43,931 nt of DNA. Origin: Treponema sp. GTDB taxonomy: Bacteria > Spirochaetota > Spirochaetia > Treponematales > Treponemataceae. The stretch is from contig JAAYQG010000019.1 in NCBI GenBank assembly GCA_012519415.1, positions 1 to 43,931 on the forward strand, in the 5' to 3' direction. Positions 42,118-43,931 of this stretch are shown in pieces. Made by a program: the position numbers and the translations under genes. Under the pieces are notes generated by a model that ran no database searches, had not been told where the DNA came from, and saw only the letters and a program-made list of their open reading frames with translations. Position 1 is the first letter of the stretch, and each line of letters starts with the position of its first letter.

Positions 42118-42704
42118 TGAAAATTTTAGTTGAAACCGCAAAAATCGAGATTGAAGTAAAAAAATCAAAGTTTCTTGCGGAAACATTTATAGTCAATTCT
42201 CAAACAGAAGCACGTAATATTTTAAAAGAACAGAAAGCAAAATATAAGAATTCATCGCATGTTGTTCATGCTTTTGTTTCAGGAGTAAATGCGGAATTTT
42301 CCGGATGTTCTGACGATGGAGAACCTTCAGGAACAGCAGGAAGACCTATCTTAGAAATTATAAAAGGTAGAAATTGTACAAATATTATGATTACTGTTGC
42401 AAGATGGTTCGGCGGAACACTACTTGGAACAGGCGGGCTTGTAAAAGCTTATAGTGATGCTGTAAAATCAGTGCTTGAAATCTCCAATTTTGAAGAATAT
42501 ACACCAAAAGTTCAGTTTGAATTTGAAACACCTTATTCATTGTATGAACAAATTAAGACTATATTAAATAAATATTCTGTAGAAAATATTAGTGAAGATT
42601 TTTTAGAAAACATTTGCATAAAAGGTTCTATTCCGAAAGTCGACAAAAGCGATTTTCAAAAACAGATTTTTGAATTTAGTAATGGCAAAATATCAGTTAT
42701 ATAA
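42117..42704 (+). CDS. YigZ/IMPACT family protein
   Basis: 195 residues from ATG 42117, which overlaps the cyclase stop by one base (TAATG); this coupling fixes the start against a longer frame from 42084. KKSKFLAETFIVNSQTEA, SDDGEPSGTAGRPILEII and ITVARWFGGTLLGTGGLVKAYSDAV are the family signatures. The family includes E. coli YigZ and the yeast/mammal IMPACT proteins, linked to translation control; the bacterial role is unknown. Confidence 0.93.
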   Translation: MKILVETAKIEIEVKKSKFLAETFIVNSQTEARNILKEQKAKYKNSSHVVHAFVSGVNAEFSGCSDDGEPSGTAGRPILEIIKGRNCTNIMITVARWFGGTLLGTGGLVKAYSDAVKSVLEISNFEEYTPKVQFEFETPYSLYEQIKTILNKYSVENISEDFLENICIKGSIPKVDKSDFQKQIFEFSNGKISVI

Positions 42705-42743
42705 ATTTTGCTAAAAAATAAACGCCGATTGCAATGTTTGATT

Positions 42744-43652
42744 TTAATAAAACTCATCTATGTTAGTTATGTTTTTTTCTTCAAGAATTTCGTCTATTTC
42801 ATCTTCTACTTCTTCAGCGGGAAGAATATATTCTTCGTTTTTTGAAACGGAATAATCTGTTAAATCCGGCTCAACTTCAAGCTCCATTTTTGCAATTTTT
42901 CCTTGCAGGAATATCCTAACAAACTCTTTAATCGAAGCTCTTACAGAATAGCCAATAGACTGCGTAAAAACTAAAACAATAGTAAGCTTTTCGTCATTTA
43001 CAGTAGCCATAAGAACGGCAGCACTACATTTGTATGTTTTATTATGAATTATAAGAGTAAATTCTCTTACAAGCATATTTACCTTAAAAAGACTTGCATA
43101 TTTAGCAGGTGCAACACATGAAATACCGGCAGAACTTATACTTTTGATTTTCATAACAAAGCGGTTATCACCAAAATCAAAGAAAACGCCTATTTTAGGA
43201 TCATCTATAGAATCAGCACGAACAAAACGTCGCCGCCCTTTTGCACCATTTAAATCCAAAATACTTCTAATTTGTTCAATTATATCCTCATCAGACTGAT
43301 CTAAACCCACAAAACCAGCAGGAACTACAGACTGCATAAGAAAATGTATTTTTTGAGCATTGTCAAGTTTTGAAGAAACAATACCTAAAAAAATAGTTGA
43401 AAGCATTGGATCGTCTTCAAAACTTGCCATAAAATTGAACCATTCATTAAGCGGCAACCCTTTATCAACATAAATAAAACATATAGAATCCGGATAATTT
43501 TTTAATATATTTTTTGCACGACGATAATCATTTATTTCATAAACCTCATACTCTTTATTAAATAAAGCAGGAATTACAGCACGTTGAAAATCATAAGACA
43601 TATTGAGAAAAAATACTTTACGTCCAAAATCTGTATTTTCATGGAGATTCAT
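42744..43652 (-). CDS. Receiver-like domain with divergent PilZ domain
   Basis: 302 residues. Residues about 10-135 have the shape of a response-regulator receiver, but without a clear acidic pocket. From 140 the PilZ pattern appears: the arginine motif RRRFVR (140-145) and KSISSAGIS (171-176), a [D/N]xSxxG motif with Ser in place of the first Asp/Asn. A long acidic tail ends ...VEDEIDEILEEKNITNIDEFY. PilZ proteins bind cyclic di-GMP and in treponemes affect motility and virulence; binding here is uncertain because of the change. The ATG has no ribosome site but follows TAGAAT by 6 nt. Confidence 0.7.
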   Translation of the reverse strand: MNLHENTDFGRKVFFLNMSYDFQRAVIPALFNKEYEVYEINDYRRAKNILKNYPDSICFIYVDKGLPLNEWFNFMASFEDDPMLSTIFLGIVSSKLDNAQKIHFLMQSVVPAGFVGLDQSDEDIIEQIRSILDLNGAKGRRRFVRADSIDDPKIGVFFDFGDNRFVMKIKSISSAGISCVAPAKYASLFKVNMLVREFTLIIHNKTYKCSAAVLMATVNDEKLTIVLVFTQSIGYSVRASIKEFVRIFLQGKIAKMELEVEPDLTDYSVSKNEEYILPAEEVEDEIDEILEEKNITNIDEFY

Positions 43653-43658
43653 ATAGTA

Positions 43659-43687
43659 ATTCTAAATCTATATCATCAAAAAAACAA
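43659..43687 (-). promoter_or_regulatory. Promoter of the PilZ-like gene (possibly leaderless)
   Basis: On the minus strand TTGTTT (43687-43682), 17-nt spacer, TAGAAT (43664-43659), then 6 nt to ATG 43652 without a ribosome site. Confidence 0.45.
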
Positions 43688-43738
43688 GCAAAAAAAATTA
43701 GAAGATATGCGAGCAAAATCCAGAAACACCAAACTACA

Positions 43739-43931
43739 GGTTTTGCTAGATTAATCCCAAATTTGTAGCACCAACCCACCTAAATGCCCAATCCTCAAGT
43801 TTTTGCTCCGCAAAATTATGCCGCACCTGTACAAAGCCGCACTGCATGGAGGCAGTGCACAAGCGTGAGTTTTGTGAAGCAAAACTCGGCAGTTTAATCA
43901 GACAAGGAAGTCTGATTAAACTGCAAACTTC
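43739..43931 (-). repeat. Second copy of the three-hairpin intergenic repeat (cut by window end)
   Basis: Starts with a degenerate unit (interior ATCCCAAATTTGTAGCACC) and continues into the same core as 33931-34054. The 124 bp at 43808-43931 match it at 123 positions, with all three hairpins kept; the only change (A to G at 43879) shortens the pairing of the second hairpin slightly. It continues past the window. Confidence 0.88.

Overview
The window is AT-rich, compact bacterial DNA that looks like a Treponema chromosome (Spirochaetota), most likely a gut or rumen species. The main reasons are the treponemal chemotaxis order cheA - cheW/cheR-like hybrid - cheX - cheY, the many lipoprotein and class III nucleotide cyclase genes, and the GH10 xylanase. 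The taxonomic call is inference from gene content. No rRNA, tRNA or CRISPR array was recognised.

Layout. 1-1008: the 3' end of lnt and a bioY biotin-uptake gene. 1089-5150: an anaerobic ribonucleotide reductase operon (nrdR, nrdD, a small glycyl-radical/thioredoxin-fold gene, nrdG) behind a promoter carrying NrdR-box-like sites. 5211-9963 (minus): the cheA-cheWR-cheX-cheY operon. 10418-12315: a D-2-hydroxyacid dehydrogenase and an Mrp/NBP35 ATPase. 12853-20448 (minus): a 2-oxoacid:ferredoxin oxidoreductase (VOR/KOR type, four subunits) with two acyl-CoA synthetases and two XRE-cupin regulators, probably for activation and oxidative or reductive interconversion of short or branched-chain acids. 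20582-23097: a GGDEF relic, a lipoprotein with an HExxH motif and an unknown gene. 23350-28188: asnS, followed by a 3.3-kb insert (XRE regulator, MBOAT acyltransferase, SGNH-like partner) bounded by a 122-bp duplication of the asnS 3' end. 28371-30922: GH10 xylanase lipoprotein and a sugar-ABC ATPase. 30976-33764 (minus): an RNase II-family gene interrupted by an in-frame stop, a GNAT acetyltransferase and a small unknown gene. 34147-38250: a second type II topoisomerase (ParE/ParC-like) whose ParC has a histone-H1-like tail. 38341-43652: a membrane protein, a CHASE2-adenylate cyclase, a YigZ/IMPACT protein and a PilZ-like protein.

The most unusual items are these. (1) The class III reductase is split: NrdD (706 aa) ends after its zinc site with no glycyl-radical motif, and that motif lies on a separate 171-aa protein fused to a CxxC thioredoxin/glutaredoxin-like domain, between nrdD and nrdG. 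(2) A family of about 53-bp intergenic elements with compensating 9-bp inverted termini, combined into mosaics, including a 124-bp three-hairpin core present twice with a single mismatch. (3) Six transcription units whose start codon has no Shine-Dalgarno and lies 5-8 nt after a -10-like hexamer, which suggests leaderless mRNAs. (4) The island bounded by asnS 3'-end repeats.
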